DNA of 64,000 nucleotides from Nocardia africana NBRC 100379 (GCF_001612635.1 NZ_BDAV01000005.1:372001-436000), one strand, 5' to 3'; positions 33,134 through 41,638 are shown, counted from the stretch's first letter. The notes: generated by a model not told the origin, from the sequence alone. Made by a program: numbers and translations.

Positions 33134-34285
33134 TCAGGAATAACTGATCGAAACGTCGTCGGTGACCGGTACCGCCTGACAGGCCAGCACATAGCCCTCG
33201 GCGAGATCCTCCTCCTCGAGGACCTCGTTGCGGCGCATGGACACCTCGCCGGATACCACCCGGCACACGCAGGCGCTGCATGCGCCCTCGCGGCACGAAT
33301 ACGGCGCCTCGAGGCCCGCGGCCAGCAAGGTGTCCAACAGGACCTGGCGTCGCGGCCACGCCATCCGGTGATTCTCGCCGTCCAGCTCGACCTCGACGTG
33401 CGCCGAGTCGGCGAGGTCGGCGTCGTCGGTCACCGGAGTCGCGGCCTCGAACGGATTGCCGGTGAGGGAGACGAACTTCTCCATGTGCACGCGCCGCCGG
33501 TCGGCGCCGTGCGCGGCCATCGCGGCGCCGACGGCATCCATGAACGGCCCCGGCCCGCAGACGAATGTCTCGCGGTCGGCCCAGTGCCGCACCAGCGCGG
33601 ACAGTTGCGGCACGCTCGGCAGGCCCTGCACCGATTCCAGCCAGTGCAGCACCTGCAGCCGATCCGGATGCGCCGCAGCGAGTTCGGCGAGTTCCGCGGC
33701 GAAGATGACCGACGCTTCGTCGCGATTGGCGTACACGAGGGTGCAGTGGCCGCTGCCCTGCGCGAGTATCGATTTCAGGATCGACAGCACCGGGGTGATG
33801 CCGCTGCCGCCGGCGAACAGCAGCAGATCGGCGTCCAGAGAGGCCGGGGTGAACAGTCCGGCGGGCGGCAGCACCCGCAGGGCGTCACCGGCGACGGCGT
33901 TGTCGCACAACCAGTTCGACGCATAGCCGGCCGCCGTTCGTTTGACGGTGACCTTCAGCGGCCCATCCTCGTGTGGTGCGCTCGACAGCGAGTAGCACCG
34001 GCTCACCGAACCGGTCAGTTCGCTGGGGATGCGCAGGGTGAGGAACTGTCCGGGCCGATAGTCGAACCGCTGCACGTGTTCCGGCGGCGGAACCAACTCG
34101 AGCGACACGGCGTCCGCGGTCTCGCGCACCACCCGGACGATCTCGACGGTAACCGGATCGGCCGGCGACCCGGCGGCTGCCACGACGTCGTCCGCGGATT
34201 CGCCGCCGGTTGCCGAGACGCGCGGGCCGGCCTCCTCGCGCGCACTGCGCGGCTCACGCACGCCGAGTTCGATCGCGGTATCCAT
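33134..34285 (-). CDS. kshB: Ferredoxin-NAD(P)H reductase component of ketosteroid 9-alpha-hydroxylase (KshB)
   Basis: The 383-aa three-domain reductase passes electrons from NAD(P)H through FAD and a [2Fe-2S] cluster to KshA. The FAD domain has RPGQFLTLRIP and RCYSLSSAPHE, the NAD domain has LLLFAGGSGITPVLSILKS and FVCGPGPFMDAV. The plant-type ferredoxin domain is C-terminal, with ligands Cys331, Cys336, Cys339 and Cys369 (CREGACSACVC and VLACQ). ATG 34285 follows GGTGG by 6 nt, and an upstream in-frame ATG at 34300 would add five residues. About 45 disordered residues precede the FAD domain. It is encoded two genes after kshA in the same operon. Reductases of phenylacetyl-CoA epoxidase type look similar, but the context favours KshB. 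Confidence 0.87.
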   Translation of the reverse strand: MDTAIELGVREPRSAREEAGPRVSATGGESADDVVAAAGSPADPVTVEIVRVVRETADAVSLELVPPPEHVQRFDYRPGQFLTLRIPSELTGSVSRCYSLSSAPHEDGPLKVTVKRTAAGYASNWLCDNAVAGDALRVLPPAGLFTPASLDADLLLFAGGSGITPVLSILKSILAQGSGHCTLVYANRDEASVIFAAELAELAAAHPDRLQVLHWLESVQGLPSVPQLSALVRHWADRETFVCGPGPFMDAVGAAMAAHGADRRRVHMEKFVSLTGNPFEAATPVTDDADLADSAHVEVELDGENHRMAWPRRQVLLDTLLAAGLEAPYSCREGACSACVCRVVSGEVSMRRNEVLEEEDLAEGYVLACQAVPVTDDVSISYS

Positions 34286-34338
34286 CGAGCACCACCACAT
34301 CCATTTCTGTGCCGTTCATCCAGCTTCCTGCCCCGCCG

Positions 34339-34578
34339 TCATGCCACCGTCCGGCCGCGGGTGCGCACATCGACGTCGCGGGTACTCACGCTCACCCGCC
34401 CCGACCGCACCGCCGCGTCGATGCTCTCGCGCAGAGCGGCGCAGGTGTGCGTGCCCGGCCCCGACAGTTCGGTGCACGCGCGCATCGCCGACCGGCTCCA
34501 CTGCACGCTCGTATGCTGCGGGCTGAACTTCTCCACCAGCACACACGTTCCGCAGGATCGGCACGAAACCTCGTCCAT
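34339..34578 (-). CDS. Small cysteine-motif protein between kshA and kshB, function unknown
   Basis: The 79-aa product starts MDEVSCRSCGTCVLVEKFS. Three cysteines at 6, 9 and 12 form overlapping CxxC motifs, and two more follow in RACTEL (Cys38) and THTCAAL (about Cys49). The C-terminal half is a helix plus strand (LRESIDAAVRSGRVSVST). It lies 11 nt after the kshA stop and 53 nt before kshB on the same strand, so it is part of the oxygenase operon. Five cysteines in 79 residues suggest zinc or Fe-S binding, and a rubredoxin-like or assembly role for the Ksh system is possible. I recall similar small genes next to kshA in other actinobacteria, but no function. The ribosome site (GAGAG) is weak. 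Confidence 0.7.
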   Translation of the reverse strand: MDEVSCRSCGTCVLVEKFSPQHTSVQWSRSAMRACTELSGPGTHTCAALRESIDAAVRSGRVSVSTRDVDVRTRGRTVA

Positions 34579-34589
34579 CGCGATGACTC

Positions 34590-35732
34590 TCAGCCCGCCA
34601 CGGCCTGTTCGGCCCGCTTGGCGAGGTTCTCGGCGACCTCGGCCTCCCAGGCGGTGACCGCGCGGGTGGTGTCGACCTCGAATTCGAAGCGCGCGGTCAT
34701 CTCCTCGGAGATGTCGGCGACGTCGGTGTAGAACTGCTCGTACCAGCGACGCAGCTGATAGACCGGCCCGTCCTCCTCGCACAGCAGCGGATTGTTGATG
34801 CGCGACTTGCGCTTCCAGATCGCCGCATCCTGTTCGAACCCCTTGCCGAGGCCGCCGACGAAGGCCGCCGCGATCTGCTCGGCCCGCTCCGGCGAGACAC
34901 CCTGCGGCTTCTTCGCGATCGCCCCGTACTGCAGGACGAACCGGTTCTCGGTGATCGGGTAGTGGCAGTTGATCAGGTAGCCCTCGACCGAGAGATCCGC
35001 GCTGTCGCTGCGCAGGTAGTCGATCATGTAGGAGGGCCCGTAGTAGGACGCCTCCGAGTGCAGAGTGTTCTTGCCGCCCAATGCCTTCGCGGTTTCGCCC
35101 ATCATGTCCTCACGCGAGATGGAGGTCATGTACTGGCTGGCGATGTGGCCCTCGAACACGTTCTTGAAGAATGTCGGGAAGCCGTAGTGCACGTAGAAGA
35201 AGTGCGCCATGTCGACCACGTTGTCGACCACTTCGCGGCAGTTGGCCTCGACGATCATCGAGTTCCAGGTCCAGTCGGTCCACTCGTCGTCGAAGGCGGC
35301 GTCGATGCGCGGGATGGTGACGTCGGCGGGCGGCTGCTTGCCCTCCGGATCGTTCCAGACGAACAGCTGCTTGTTCTGCTCCAGGGTCGGCCACGCCTTG
35401 GTGCGCGCCAGCGGAGGCACCCGGCGCGCGTAGGGGATTCCGGTGCATTTGCCCTTGCCGTTCCACCGCCAGTCGTGGAAGGGGCAGGCGAGCGAATCGC
35501 CCTTGACGGTTCCGTCGGCGAGATTGCCGCCCATATGCGGGCAGTAGGCGTTGAGGACGTTGAGCGTGCCGTCCTCACCGGCGAAGACGACCAGTTCGGT
35601 GCCGAATGCGGCGACGGTGTGCGGCTTGCCGTCGCGGAAGGAGTCCGCCAGGCCCAGGCAATGCCAGCCGCGGGCGAACCGGGTGGGCGGTGCGCCGGCG
35701 TCGATGACCCGCACTTCGCTGTCGCTGTTCAT
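34590..35732 (-). CDS. kshA: 3-ketosteroid 9-alpha-hydroxylase oxygenase component (KshA)
   Basis: KshA hydroxylates C9 of 3-ketosteroids; together with KstD this breaks ring B. The 380-aa product is a Rieske-type non-haem oxygenase. The [2Fe-2S] ligands are Cys64 and His66 (YCPHMGG) plus Cys83 and His86 (CPFHDWRW). The catalytic iron ligands begin in NVVDMAHFFYVH (His177, His182). The family hallmark MIDYLRSDSADLSVEGYLIN and the C-terminal helix are present, and length is within a few residues of characterised KshA. ATG 35732 has a perfect GGAGGAATC leader. Two perfect 13-bp direct repeats lie just upstream. It follows hsaB by 222 bp and precedes the 79-aa cysteine protein and kshB. Confidence 0.93.
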   Translation of the reverse strand: MNSDSEVRVIDAGAPPTRFARGWHCLGLADSFRDGKPHTVAAFGTELVVFAGEDGTLNVLNAYCPHMGGNLADGTVKGDSLACPFHDWRWNGKGKCTGIPYARRVPPLARTKAWPTLEQNKQLFVWNDPEGKQPPADVTIPRIDAAFDDEWTDWTWNSMIVEANCREVVDNVVDMAHFFYVHYGFPTFFKNVFEGHIASQYMTSISREDMMGETAKALGGKNTLHSEASYYGPSYMIDYLRSDSADLSVEGYLINCHYPITENRFVLQYGAIAKKPQGVSPERAEQIAAAFVGGLGKGFEQDAAIWKRKSRINNPLLCEEDGPVYQLRRWYEQFYTDVADISEEMTARFEFEVDTTRAVTAWEAEVAENLAKRAEQAVAG

Positions 35733-35750
35733 GATTCCTCCGTCTCGATT

Positions 35751-35779
35751 GCGATCGGCCTCGTGTGCGATCGGCCTCG
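35751..35779 (-). repeat. Perfect 13-bp direct repeats just upstream of kshA
   Basis: GCGATCGGCCTCG occurs at 35751-35763 and again at 35767-35779, separated by TGT (16-bp period). They start 19 bp before the kshA ATG, so they overlap the leader or promoter. Spacing of about 1.5 helical turns would suit a regulator that binds repeated half-sites. A duplication without function is also possible. Confidence 0.75.
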
Positions 35780-35954
35780 ACTGCCCGCCGGCCGAACCCG
35801 CCCCGGGTGATGACTCGATGCTCGCCATCGGGACGGGGGCCCGGCATGCGAAGTCCCACTGGCCGGGAGATTCGCGCCGCCCATCGGCAATGACGGGACG
35901 CGGCAGGGGCGCAGGCGGGTACGCACCAGCCGCCCGCCCCGCGACTCTCGCGCG

Positions 35955-36461
35955 TCAGTGCCCGTGCAGCCGTTCGAAGGAGGAGCGGTAGAACAGCAGC
36001 GGCGCCTGTTCGGAATGTTCGGCCAGGGCGGTGACTCGCGCGATCACGATGGTGTGGTCGCCGCCGTCGACCTCGCGATCCAGCTCGCAGTCGATACTGG
36101 CCAGCGCGCCGCTCAGCCGCGGCGACCCGTTCCCGGACAGCTCCCAGTCCACGCCGGCGAATTTATCGGTGCCGCTGCGGGCGAGCGCGCGGCAGACGTC
36201 GGCCTGGTCGTGGGCAAGGATGTTCACGCAGAATCGCCCCACCTCGCGGATGCGCGGCCACGACGTCGAGGTCCGCGCGGGGAAGAAGCAGACCCGGGGC
36301 GGGTCGAGGGACAGCGACGAGAACGACTGGCAGCTGAACCCGATCGGCTGGTCGCCGGACAGGGCGGTGATCACCGTGACCCCGGAGCAGAACCTGCTCA
36401 GCACGGATTTGAAGGTCGCCTCCGAGATCTCGTCCACCTGTACTACCGGCTCCACGGCCAC
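35955..36461 (-). CDS. hsaB: HsaB-like flavin reductase
   Basis: HsaB supplies reduced flavin to the monooxygenase HsaA, which hydroxylates the seco-steroid phenol ring. The 168-aa protein is a flavin-reductase-domain (split-barrel) member. It carries SRFCSGVTVITALSGDQPIG and FSCQSFSSLSLDPPRV at the flavin site, RFCVNILAHDQADVC, and the closing FYRSSFERLHGH. It is the first gene of the ring-degradation operon and diverges from the IclR regulator gene across 227 bp. The oxygenase partner hsaA lies about 9 kb away rather than adjacent, as would be usual. The reduced flavin could also serve another two-component monooxygenase. Confidence 0.85.
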   Translation of the reverse strand: MAVEPVVQVDEISEATFKSVLSRFCSGVTVITALSGDQPIGFSCQSFSSLSLDPPRVCFFPARTSTSWPRIREVGRFCVNILAHDQADVCRALARSGTDKFAGVDWELSGNGSPRLSGALASIDCELDREVDGGDHTIVIARVTALAEHSEQAPLLFYRSSFERLHGH

Positions 36462-36512
36462 TCCTTGTTTCGGACAGACATATAGCTGTAAGTCATGACA
36501 CCAGGTCGGCCC

Positions 36513-36538
36513 CTGGACCGGTCAACAGCCAGGTCCAG
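36513..36538. promoter_or_regulatory. Inverted repeat between hsaB and the IclR gene (candidate IclR operator)
   Basis: CTGGACC (36513-36519) and GGTCCAG (36532-36538) are perfect inverted 7-mers, with 12 bp between them. They sit 52 bp from the hsaB start and 150 bp from the iclR start, where a regulator could control both. No protein-binding evidence exists. Confidence 0.45.
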
Positions 36539-36688
36539 TGAACGGGAGAGATTTCGGTAGCACTTACGTAGTTCCACCGATTCGCGATCGATGTGGTGGC
36601 AGCCACTGTGATAGGTGACACAAATGCCGAAACCGAACATGCCTAGTCGAAATACTTCTAGACTGCATATGAGCCAACGGAGGTACAT

Positions 36689-37531
36689 ATGACCGTCACC
36701 GTGCTGCCCTCCGCGGAACGCACCACCACGGCCGCGCATCACGCGACGACGGGCGCCAGGGCTCATCGAGCCGGCGCGCCGATTCCGGTGTCGATGATCG
36801 AGCGAATGACGCTGATCCTGGACGCCTTCGACGCGAACACCCCGACTCTGACCCTGCTGGAACTGGTCGAGCGAACCGGACTTCCGCGCTCGACGGTCCA
36901 TCGCATCCTCGATCAGATGATCCGGCTGCGCTGGCTGGCGCATTCCGCCGGCGGCTACCGCCTCGGCATGCGGACGCTCGAACTGGGCGGACTCACCGCG
37001 GACCACAACGAGATTCGCGATGCGGTGAGCCCGCTGCTGCACGAACTGTCGCAGCGGACGGGCATGGTCGGCCACCTGGCGGTGCTCGACGGTCGCGAGG
37101 TCGTCTACCTGGACAAGGCCGGCGGCCGGTTCGCCGCGGCACTGCCGACCCGGCTCGGCGGCCGGATGCCCGCGCACGCAACGGCTTTGGGCAAGGCGAT
37201 GCTGGCCGCGCTGGAACCCACCATCGCCGAGGCCGCCTTCCGCGGCCGGCTGCCCCGCCTCACTCCCCGGACCCTGGCCGAACCCGACGCGCTGCATCGC
37301 GAACTCGGGCAGATCCGGTTGCGCCAGGGTGTCGCGATCGACCGTGAGGAGGCGATGGTCGGCATCGCGTGTGTGGCCGCGCCGCTGCGTGGACGCGGCG
37401 CCCCGCCGGCCGCGCTCTCGCTGTCGGGGCGGGCCGAGGCGATGAGTTACGACCGGCTGGCCCGGGTCGTCCTCGAGGTCGTGCACGAGGCCGGGCGGGC
37501 GCTGTTCCCGCACCGCACCCGCTGGCGCTGA
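36689..37531 (+). CDS. IclR family transcriptional regulator
   Basis: The 280-aa protein has a winged helix-turn-helix at about 35-100 (TLLELVERTGLPRSTVHRIL) and a C-terminal GAF-like effector domain. The latter contains RDAVSPLLHELSQRTGMVGH, EVVYLDKAGG, the RMPAHATALGKAMLA signature and IDREEAMVGIACVAAPL. A disordered 30-residue N-terminal stretch precedes it. ATG 36689 has a perfect GGAGGTACAT leader. Divergence from hsaB suggests local control of the hsaB-kshA-kshB-hsaC operon, with a ring metabolite or CoA ester as ligand. IclR proteins can be activators or repressors, so the sign is unknown. The PadR gene follows in the same direction. Confidence 0.9.
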   Translation: MTVTVLPSAERTTTAAHHATTGARAHRAGAPIPVSMIERMTLILDAFDANTPTLTLLELVERTGLPRSTVHRILDQMIRLRWLAHSAGGYRLGMRTLELGGLTADHNEIRDAVSPLLHELSQRTGMVGHLAVLDGREVVYLDKAGGRFAAALPTRLGGRMPAHATALGKAMLAALEPTIAEAAFRGRLPRLTPRTLAEPDALHRELGQIRLRQGVAIDREEAMVGIACVAAPLRGRGAPPAALSLSGRAEAMSYDRLARVVLEVVHEAGRALFPHRTRWR

Positions 37532-37569
37532 TTTCGGATCCGCATATGACTGGGCGGTATAGTTCGGCG

Positions 37570-38196
37570 ATGACATCTGGCACCGATCTGCCGACCACCT
37601 CGTGGGCCGTGCTCGGGATGCTTTCGCATGCGGACGAATTGTCCGGCTACGACCTGAAGAAGTGGGCGGACTGGAGTTTGCAGTTCTTCTACTGGAGCCC
37701 GTCGTTCAGCCAGATCTACGCCGAACTCAAACGGCTCGAGAAGCACGGGTACGTCACCTCGCGCACCGTGACCTCCGAGGACGGCGTGCGCGGCAAGCGG
37801 ATGTACGCGATCACCACCAGCGGCAGGGATGCCGTGGCGCACTGGGTCAATCATTCACCGGTGGAGGCGCCGGTGCTCAAACACAGTGTGCTGCTGCGGG
37901 CGTGGCTCGGTCATCTGGCCGAGCCGGAGCGGCTGCGCGAAATCCTCACCGCGCATATCGATTACGCGGAGAAGATGCGCCGCCGCGCCGCCGCCGACGC
38001 CGAGGGGTCCGACGCCAACCCGGAGTGGGCCTTTCCCAGCGCCGTGTTGCGGTGGTGCATCCGCCACTACGAGGCGGAGCGCCAACTGGCCGAGGATCTA
38101 CTCGACGACCTGGAGGCGCTGAACAAGCGCGGACGGCTGCCCCGCAATCGCGAGGCTCCGCTCGCACCACCGAAGTCGAAGGCTCGTCCGCGATAG
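37570..38196 (+). CDS. PadR family transcriptional regulator
   Basis: The 208-aa product is a PadR-type repressor. The winged helix at residues 8-95 contains TSWAVLGMLSHADELSGYDL, PSFSQIYAELKRLEKHGYVT and KRMYAITTSGRDAVAHW. The C-terminal helical domain (LREILTAHIDYAEKMRR and ALRWC-type helices) mediates dimer formation, and a basic disordered tail ends the protein. PadR proteins often answer to phenolic acids. The start is uncertain: ATG 37570 begins MTSGTDLPTTSW; ATG 37546, with GGAT 6 nt upstream, adds eight residues. It follows the IclR gene by 38 bp and may be co-transcribed with it. Its own targets are not evident. Confidence 0.85.
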   Translation: MTSGTDLPTTSWAVLGMLSHADELSGYDLKKWADWSLQFFYWSPSFSQIYAELKRLEKHGYVTSRTVTSEDGVRGKRMYAITTSGRDAVAHWVNHSPVEAPVLKHSVLLRAWLGHLAEPERLREILTAHIDYAEKMRRRAAADAEGSDANPEWAFPSAVLRWCIRHYEAERQLAEDLLDDLEALNKRGRLPRNREAPLAPPKSKARPR

Positions 38197-38225
38197 CGCA
38201 CAGGACCGGCGCGCCGGATCCGTCG

Positions 38226-38888
38226 CTACACTCGCCGGACCCGAGCCAGCCAGGCGGCGGTCTCCACCGTCCCGTTTTCGGCCACGTGCAGCCCGGCGAC
38301 CTGATCGGCGACCACCGGGGTCACCCGGCCGCGATAGGACGCGGGTCGCAGATCCTCCAATTCCCAACCCGCATCGAATGATTCACGCAGCAGCCGATCG
38401 CTGATGCGCGGCCCGAAGCCCGGGTCGATATCGGAGAGTGCCAGCACATGCACCAGACCGCCCGGAACGCACAGGGCGTGCAGCGACCGGACGTAGGCGG
38501 CGCGGGTGCCGGGGTCCTCGCGGAAGATGTGGAACAGTGCGCTGTCGACGATCGTGTCGAAGGCGCCGAGTTCGGCGGCCGCAGCGGGATCGGCGCCGAG
38601 CCGGACCGCATCGGCAACCTGGAAGCGCGCCCCGGGCACCCCCTTCGCGGCGGCGTTGCGCCGCGCGTACTCGACGGCGCTCGGCGACAGATCGATACCC
38701 AGCACGTCGTATCCCAGGGCGGTCAGGGCGATGGTGTGCTCCCCCGCACCCGTTCCGACATCGAGCACCCGTCCCCGGATCAACCCCTCGCGTTCCACCT
38801 CCATGATCGCCGGCTGCGGCGCACCGATCACCCAGGGAGCGGTGTCGTCGTCGTAGACGGTGTTCCAGAACTCTGCGGCCTGTGTCAT
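38226..38888 (-). CDS. Class I SAM-dependent methyltransferase
   Basis: The 220-aa enzyme carries the Rossmann-like SAM-binding core: motif I is RVLDVGTGAGEHTIAL, the acidic loop follows in VLGIDLSPSAVEYARRNAA, and motif II/III include FDTIVDSALFHIF and VPGGLVHVLALSD. The N-terminus (AEFWNTVYDDDTAPW) matches small-molecule methyltransferases of the thiopurine/tellurite type. The substrate is unknown. ATG 38888 is chosen over 38915 because the product then starts directly at this N-terminal helix. It is convergent with the PadR gene and divergent from ribBA, with no attached partner. Confidence 0.82.
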   Translation of the reverse strand: MTQAAEFWNTVYDDDTAPWVIGAPQPAIMEVEREGLIRGRVLDVGTGAGEHTIALTALGYDVLGIDLSPSAVEYARRNAAAKGVPGARFQVADAVRLGADPAAAAELGAFDTIVDSALFHIFREDPGTRAAYVRSLHALCVPGGLVHVLALSDIDPGFGPRISDRLLRESFDAGWELEDLRPASYRGRVTPVVADQVAGLHVAENGTVETAAWLARVRRV

Positions 38889-39035
38889 GACCCCAGCGTG
38901 CATCCTCAACCGCACTCGAGGTCAACGCCGGCGCCGGGTCCGGTGAATCCGCCGTCCCCAGAATCTCACTGAGCGGAACCCTTCCTAGCGAGGAGCGTTT
39001 CGGAATATTTCTATTAGGCATACAGGAGGTGCACG

Positions 39036-40277
39036 ATGACCGGTGAACTCGATTCCATCCAGAACGCACTCGACGCCCTGGCCGCCGGCCGGCCCGTCGT
39101 GGTGGTCGACGACGAGGATCGGGAGAACGAAGGTGATCTCGTACTGGCCGCGGAATTCGCGACCGCGCAGACCATCGGTTTCCTGATCCGTCACACCAGT
39201 GGCGTGCTGTGCGTGCCGATGCCCGGCGCCGACCTCGACCGGCTCTCGCTGCCCCCGATGACGGCGGTCAACGAGGACCCCAAGGGCACCGCCTACACCG
39301 TATCGGTCGACGCGGCGGCGGGCGTCAGCACGGGTATCTCGGCGGCCGACCGCGCCCACACCATGCGGCTGCTGGCCGATCCGCGCACCACCCCGGCCGA
39401 CCTCACCCGGCCCGGGCACGTCTTCCCGCTGCGGGCGCATCCGCGCGGCGTGCTGGGCCGCGCCGGGCACACCGAGGCGACCGTCGACCTGTTGCGCGCG
39501 GCCGGCTTGCGCCCGGCGGGTGTCATCGCGGAGGTCGTCAACGACGACGGATCGATGGCGCGGCTGCCACAGCTGCTGACCTTCGCGCGCGAGCACGCGC
39601 TGCCGATCATCTCCATCGCCGACCTCATCGAGTACCGAAAGCACCGCGAGCACACCGTCACCCGGCTCGCGCAGACCCGGCTGCCCACGCGCTACGGCGA
39701 CTTCCAGGTCTTCGGCTACCGCGACGCCGACTCCGGTGCGCAACCGGTCGAGCATCTCGCCCTGGTCTTCGGCGATCCGTCCGGAACCGACGTCCTGGCC
39801 CGGCTGCATTCGGAATGCCTGACCGGCGACGCGTTCGGCTCGCTGCGCTGCGACTGCGGTGAACAGCTGGACGCCGCGCTGCAGGCGGTGGCCGCCGAGG
39901 GCCGCGGTGTCGTCGTCTACCTGCGAGGCCAGGAGGGACGCGGCATCGGCCTGCTGAACAAGTTGCGTGCCTACGAACTGCAGGACGCGGGCGCCGACAC
40001 CGTCGACGCGAATCTGCGTCTCGGGCTGCCGATCGATGCCCGCCGCTACGGCGCGGGCGCACAGATCCTGAGCGATCTGGGTGTCGAATCGGTGCGGTTG
40101 CTCAGCAACAATCCGGATAAGCAGGCGGGCCTACAAGCCCACGGCATCGCGGTCACGCGCCGGATTCCGCTGCAGACCGACCCGACCGAGCACAACGTCC
40201 GCTACCTGCGCACCAAACGGGAGCGCATGCGCCACCAGCTGGCCGGGCTCGACGTCGCCTCTGCCGCGGCGAACTGA
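39036..40277 (+). CDS. ribBA: Bifunctional DHBP synthase / GTP cyclohydrolase II
   Basis: RibBA makes both riboflavin precursors. Residues 1-200 are 3,4-dihydroxy-2-butanone-4-phosphate synthase, with [12 protein letters not shown] and the [11 protein letters not shown] motif. Residues 205-400 are GTP cyclohydrolase II. It has zinc ligands in [20 protein letters not shown], the GTP loop in [12 protein letters not shown], and RLLSNNPDK. Both active sites look intact. The 413-aa length is normal. ATG 39036 has an AGGAGG leader. No ribE, ribH or ribD gene is near, so this is a stand-alone copy; in this lineage a complete rib operon is expected elsewhere. Placement among flavin- and F420-dependent catabolic enzymes suggests extra flavin supply. 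No FMN riboswitch pattern was seen in the 147-bp upstream gap. Confidence 0.93.
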   Translation: MTGELDSIQNALDALAAGRPVVVVDDEDRENEGDLVLAAEFATAQTIGFLIRHTSGVLCVPMPGADLDRLSLPPMTAVNEDPKGTAYTVSVDAAAGVSTGISAADRAHTMRLLADPRTTPADLTRPGHVFPLRAHPRGVLGRAGHTEATVDLLRAAGLRPAGVIAEVVNDDGSMARLPQLLTFAREHALPIISIADLIEYRKHREHTVTRLAQTRLPTRYGDFQVFGYRDADSGAQPVEHLALVFGDPSGTDVLARLHSECLTGDAFGSLRCDCGEQLDAALQAVAAEGRGVVVYLRGQEGRGIGLLNKLRAYELQDAGADTVDANLRLGLPIDARRYGAGAQILSDLGVESVRLLSNNPDKQAGLQAHGIAVTRRIPLQTDPTEHNVRYLRTKRERMRHQLAGLDVASAAAN

Positions 40278-40309
40278 AACATCTTGCGCCGCACCGGTTA
40301 TCGCCGAGA

Positions 40310-40720
40310 TCAGAGCCGATGTTCGGCGAGCCAGCGCCGGCCGCGCGCCGCCGAGGCCCGCGACAGCCAGGCGTCCTGGACGATCTCGCGCAGCTCGTCG
40401 AGGTCGAGTGCACCGATGTGGGCCCCGCGCAGCAGCACCGACAGATGCCCGTCGAAATGAGCGGTGGTGAAGAACGGGGAATCCGGATCCTGAACCAGCG
40501 CACGCTTGTCCGACTCCGACGGCACCCAGAAGACGATCACGTCCGGATACCGTTCGCCGGTGTCCGGATCGACGGCGTCCGGGCGCGGGGTGCGGAAGAA
40601 GATGAACGACTTGCCACCGACCTGGTAGACCGGATTGCCGCTCGACCCCCGCACCACGGTGACGTGCGGCATCGCCAGGGCGAGCTCTTCCACGTCCTCG
40701 ATCCGCGCCCGGCGCACCAC
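40310..40720 (-). CDS. MmcQ/YjbR family protein (second copy)
   Basis: The 136-aa protein has the family pattern of one helix (ARIEDVEELALAMPHV), strands with NPVYQVGGKSFIFFRTPRPD and VIVFWVPSESDKRALVQ, FFTTAHFDGHLSVLLR, and a last helix (DLDELREIVQDAWLSRA). It is more distant from the copy at 22458-22790 than expected for a recent duplication. The GTG start at 40720 lies 6 nt after the stop of the LLM oxidoreductase gene, so the two are co-transcribed. The cellular role is not known for the family. Confidence 0.82.
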   Translation of the reverse strand: MVRRARIEDVEELALAMPHVTVVRGSSGNPVYQVGGKSFIFFRTPRPDAVDPDTGERYPDVIVFWVPSESDKRALVQDPDSPFFTTAHFDGHLSVLLRGAHIGALDLDELREIVQDAWLSRASAARGRRWLAEHRL

Positions 40721-40726
40721 CGTCGC

Positions 40727-41638
40727 TCAGTCCGCCAGCTGGGTGAGCAGTGCGCGGGTGCGCTCGGCGGCCTGGCCGCCGACGAAGGGCGCGGCCACGA
40801 ATTCCGTGGCACCGGCGGCGAACACCTTCTCGATCCGGGCGGCGACCTGCTCCTCGGTGCCGATGATCGCCAGATCGGCCGGCCCCTCGGCGCCCTCGCG
40901 GTCCATCATCGCCCGATACGAGGGCAGCGAACCGTAGGCGGCGAAGACGGTGGCGGCCTTCTCCCGGCCGCGATCGACGTCGTCGGTGACCAGCACCGGC
41001 AGCGAGCAAACCACCCGCGGCGCGGGCCGGCCGGCCTCGGCGGCAGCCGCGGTGATCGTCGGTGCGATGTGCTCGGCGATGGTCGCGGGTCCGGTCATCC
41101 ACAGCACGGTGCCGTCGGTGCGGCGCGCGGCCAACTTCAGCATCTGGGTTCCCATCGCGGCCACGAGCACCGGGATCCGGCCGGTCTCCCCCGCGGTCAG
41201 GCCCAGGTTCGCGCTCAGGGTCTCACCCTGGAACGACACCGGCTGTCCCTCGAGCAGCGGCCCGAGAATCGACAGGTACTCCTTCATGTGCCGGGCCGGG
41301 CGGCCGAAGTCGTAGCCGAACATGTTCTCGATGACGATCTGGTGCGACAGCCCGATCCCCAGGGTGAGCCGTCCGCGACCGGCGGCGAGCGCGGTGGTGG
41401 CGGCCTGCTGGGCCAGGGCGCCCGGATGCCGCGGATAGGTCGGCACCACGGCCGTGCCGAGTTCGATATTCGGTACCTTGCTGCCGGCGACGGCGAGCGC
41501 GGTCAGCGCGTCGAGACCGAAGATGTGCGACAGCCACGCCGATTCGAAACCCTCGTCGGCCACCTGCTGCAGTTCGTCGGTCAGGCGCACCAGCGCATCC
41601 GGTCCGGTCTGTTCGCTGAGCATGATGCCGATCCGCAC
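40727..41638 (-). CDS. F420-dependent LLM class oxidoreductase (TIGR03564-like)
   Basis: The 303-aa luciferase-like monooxygenase-fold enzyme opens with MRIGIMLSEQTGPDALVRLT. It carries ELGTAVVPTYPRHPGALAQQ, RLTLGIGLSHQIVIENMFG and ADLAIIGTEEQVAARI, which match the coenzyme F420-dependent subgroup rather than FMN luciferases. Such enzymes transfer hydride between F420 and alcohols, imines or ring systems. The substrate is unknown; location among the ring-degradation genes makes a steroid-type intermediate plausible. ATG 41638 is the natural first residue. It is the first gene of a two-gene unit with the MmcQ-like gene and diverges from the LuxR-type regulator gene. Confidence 0.85.
   Translation of the reverse strand: MRIGIMLSEQTGPDALVRLTDELQQVADEGFESAWLSHIFGLDALTALAVAGSKVPNIELGTAVVPTYPRHPGALAQQAATTALAAGRGRLTLGIGLSHQIVIENMFGYDFGRPARHMKEYLSILGPLLEGQPVSFQGETLSANLGLTAGETGRIPVLVAAMGTQMLKLAARRTDGTVLWMTGPATIAEHIAPTITAAAAEAGRPAPRVVCSLPVLVTDDVDRGREKAATVFAAYGSLPSYRAMMDREGAEGPADLAIIGTEEQVAARIEKVFAAGATEFVAAPFVGGQAAERTRALLTQLAD

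Noticed and set aside
35154..35163. GAACACGTTC, close to the KstR operator pattern
   Set aside because: It lies inside the kshA coding sequence and misses the outer consensus A, so it is probably chance.
36443..37576. Minus-strand frame of 377 codons across the hsaB-iclR gap
   Set aside because: It is antisense to the IclR gene, and the promoter-region part carries regulatory-looking sequence rather than coding sequence.
41318..41327. GAACATGTTC palindrome, KstR-like
   Set aside because: It is within the LLM oxidoreductase coding region, far from a promoter.
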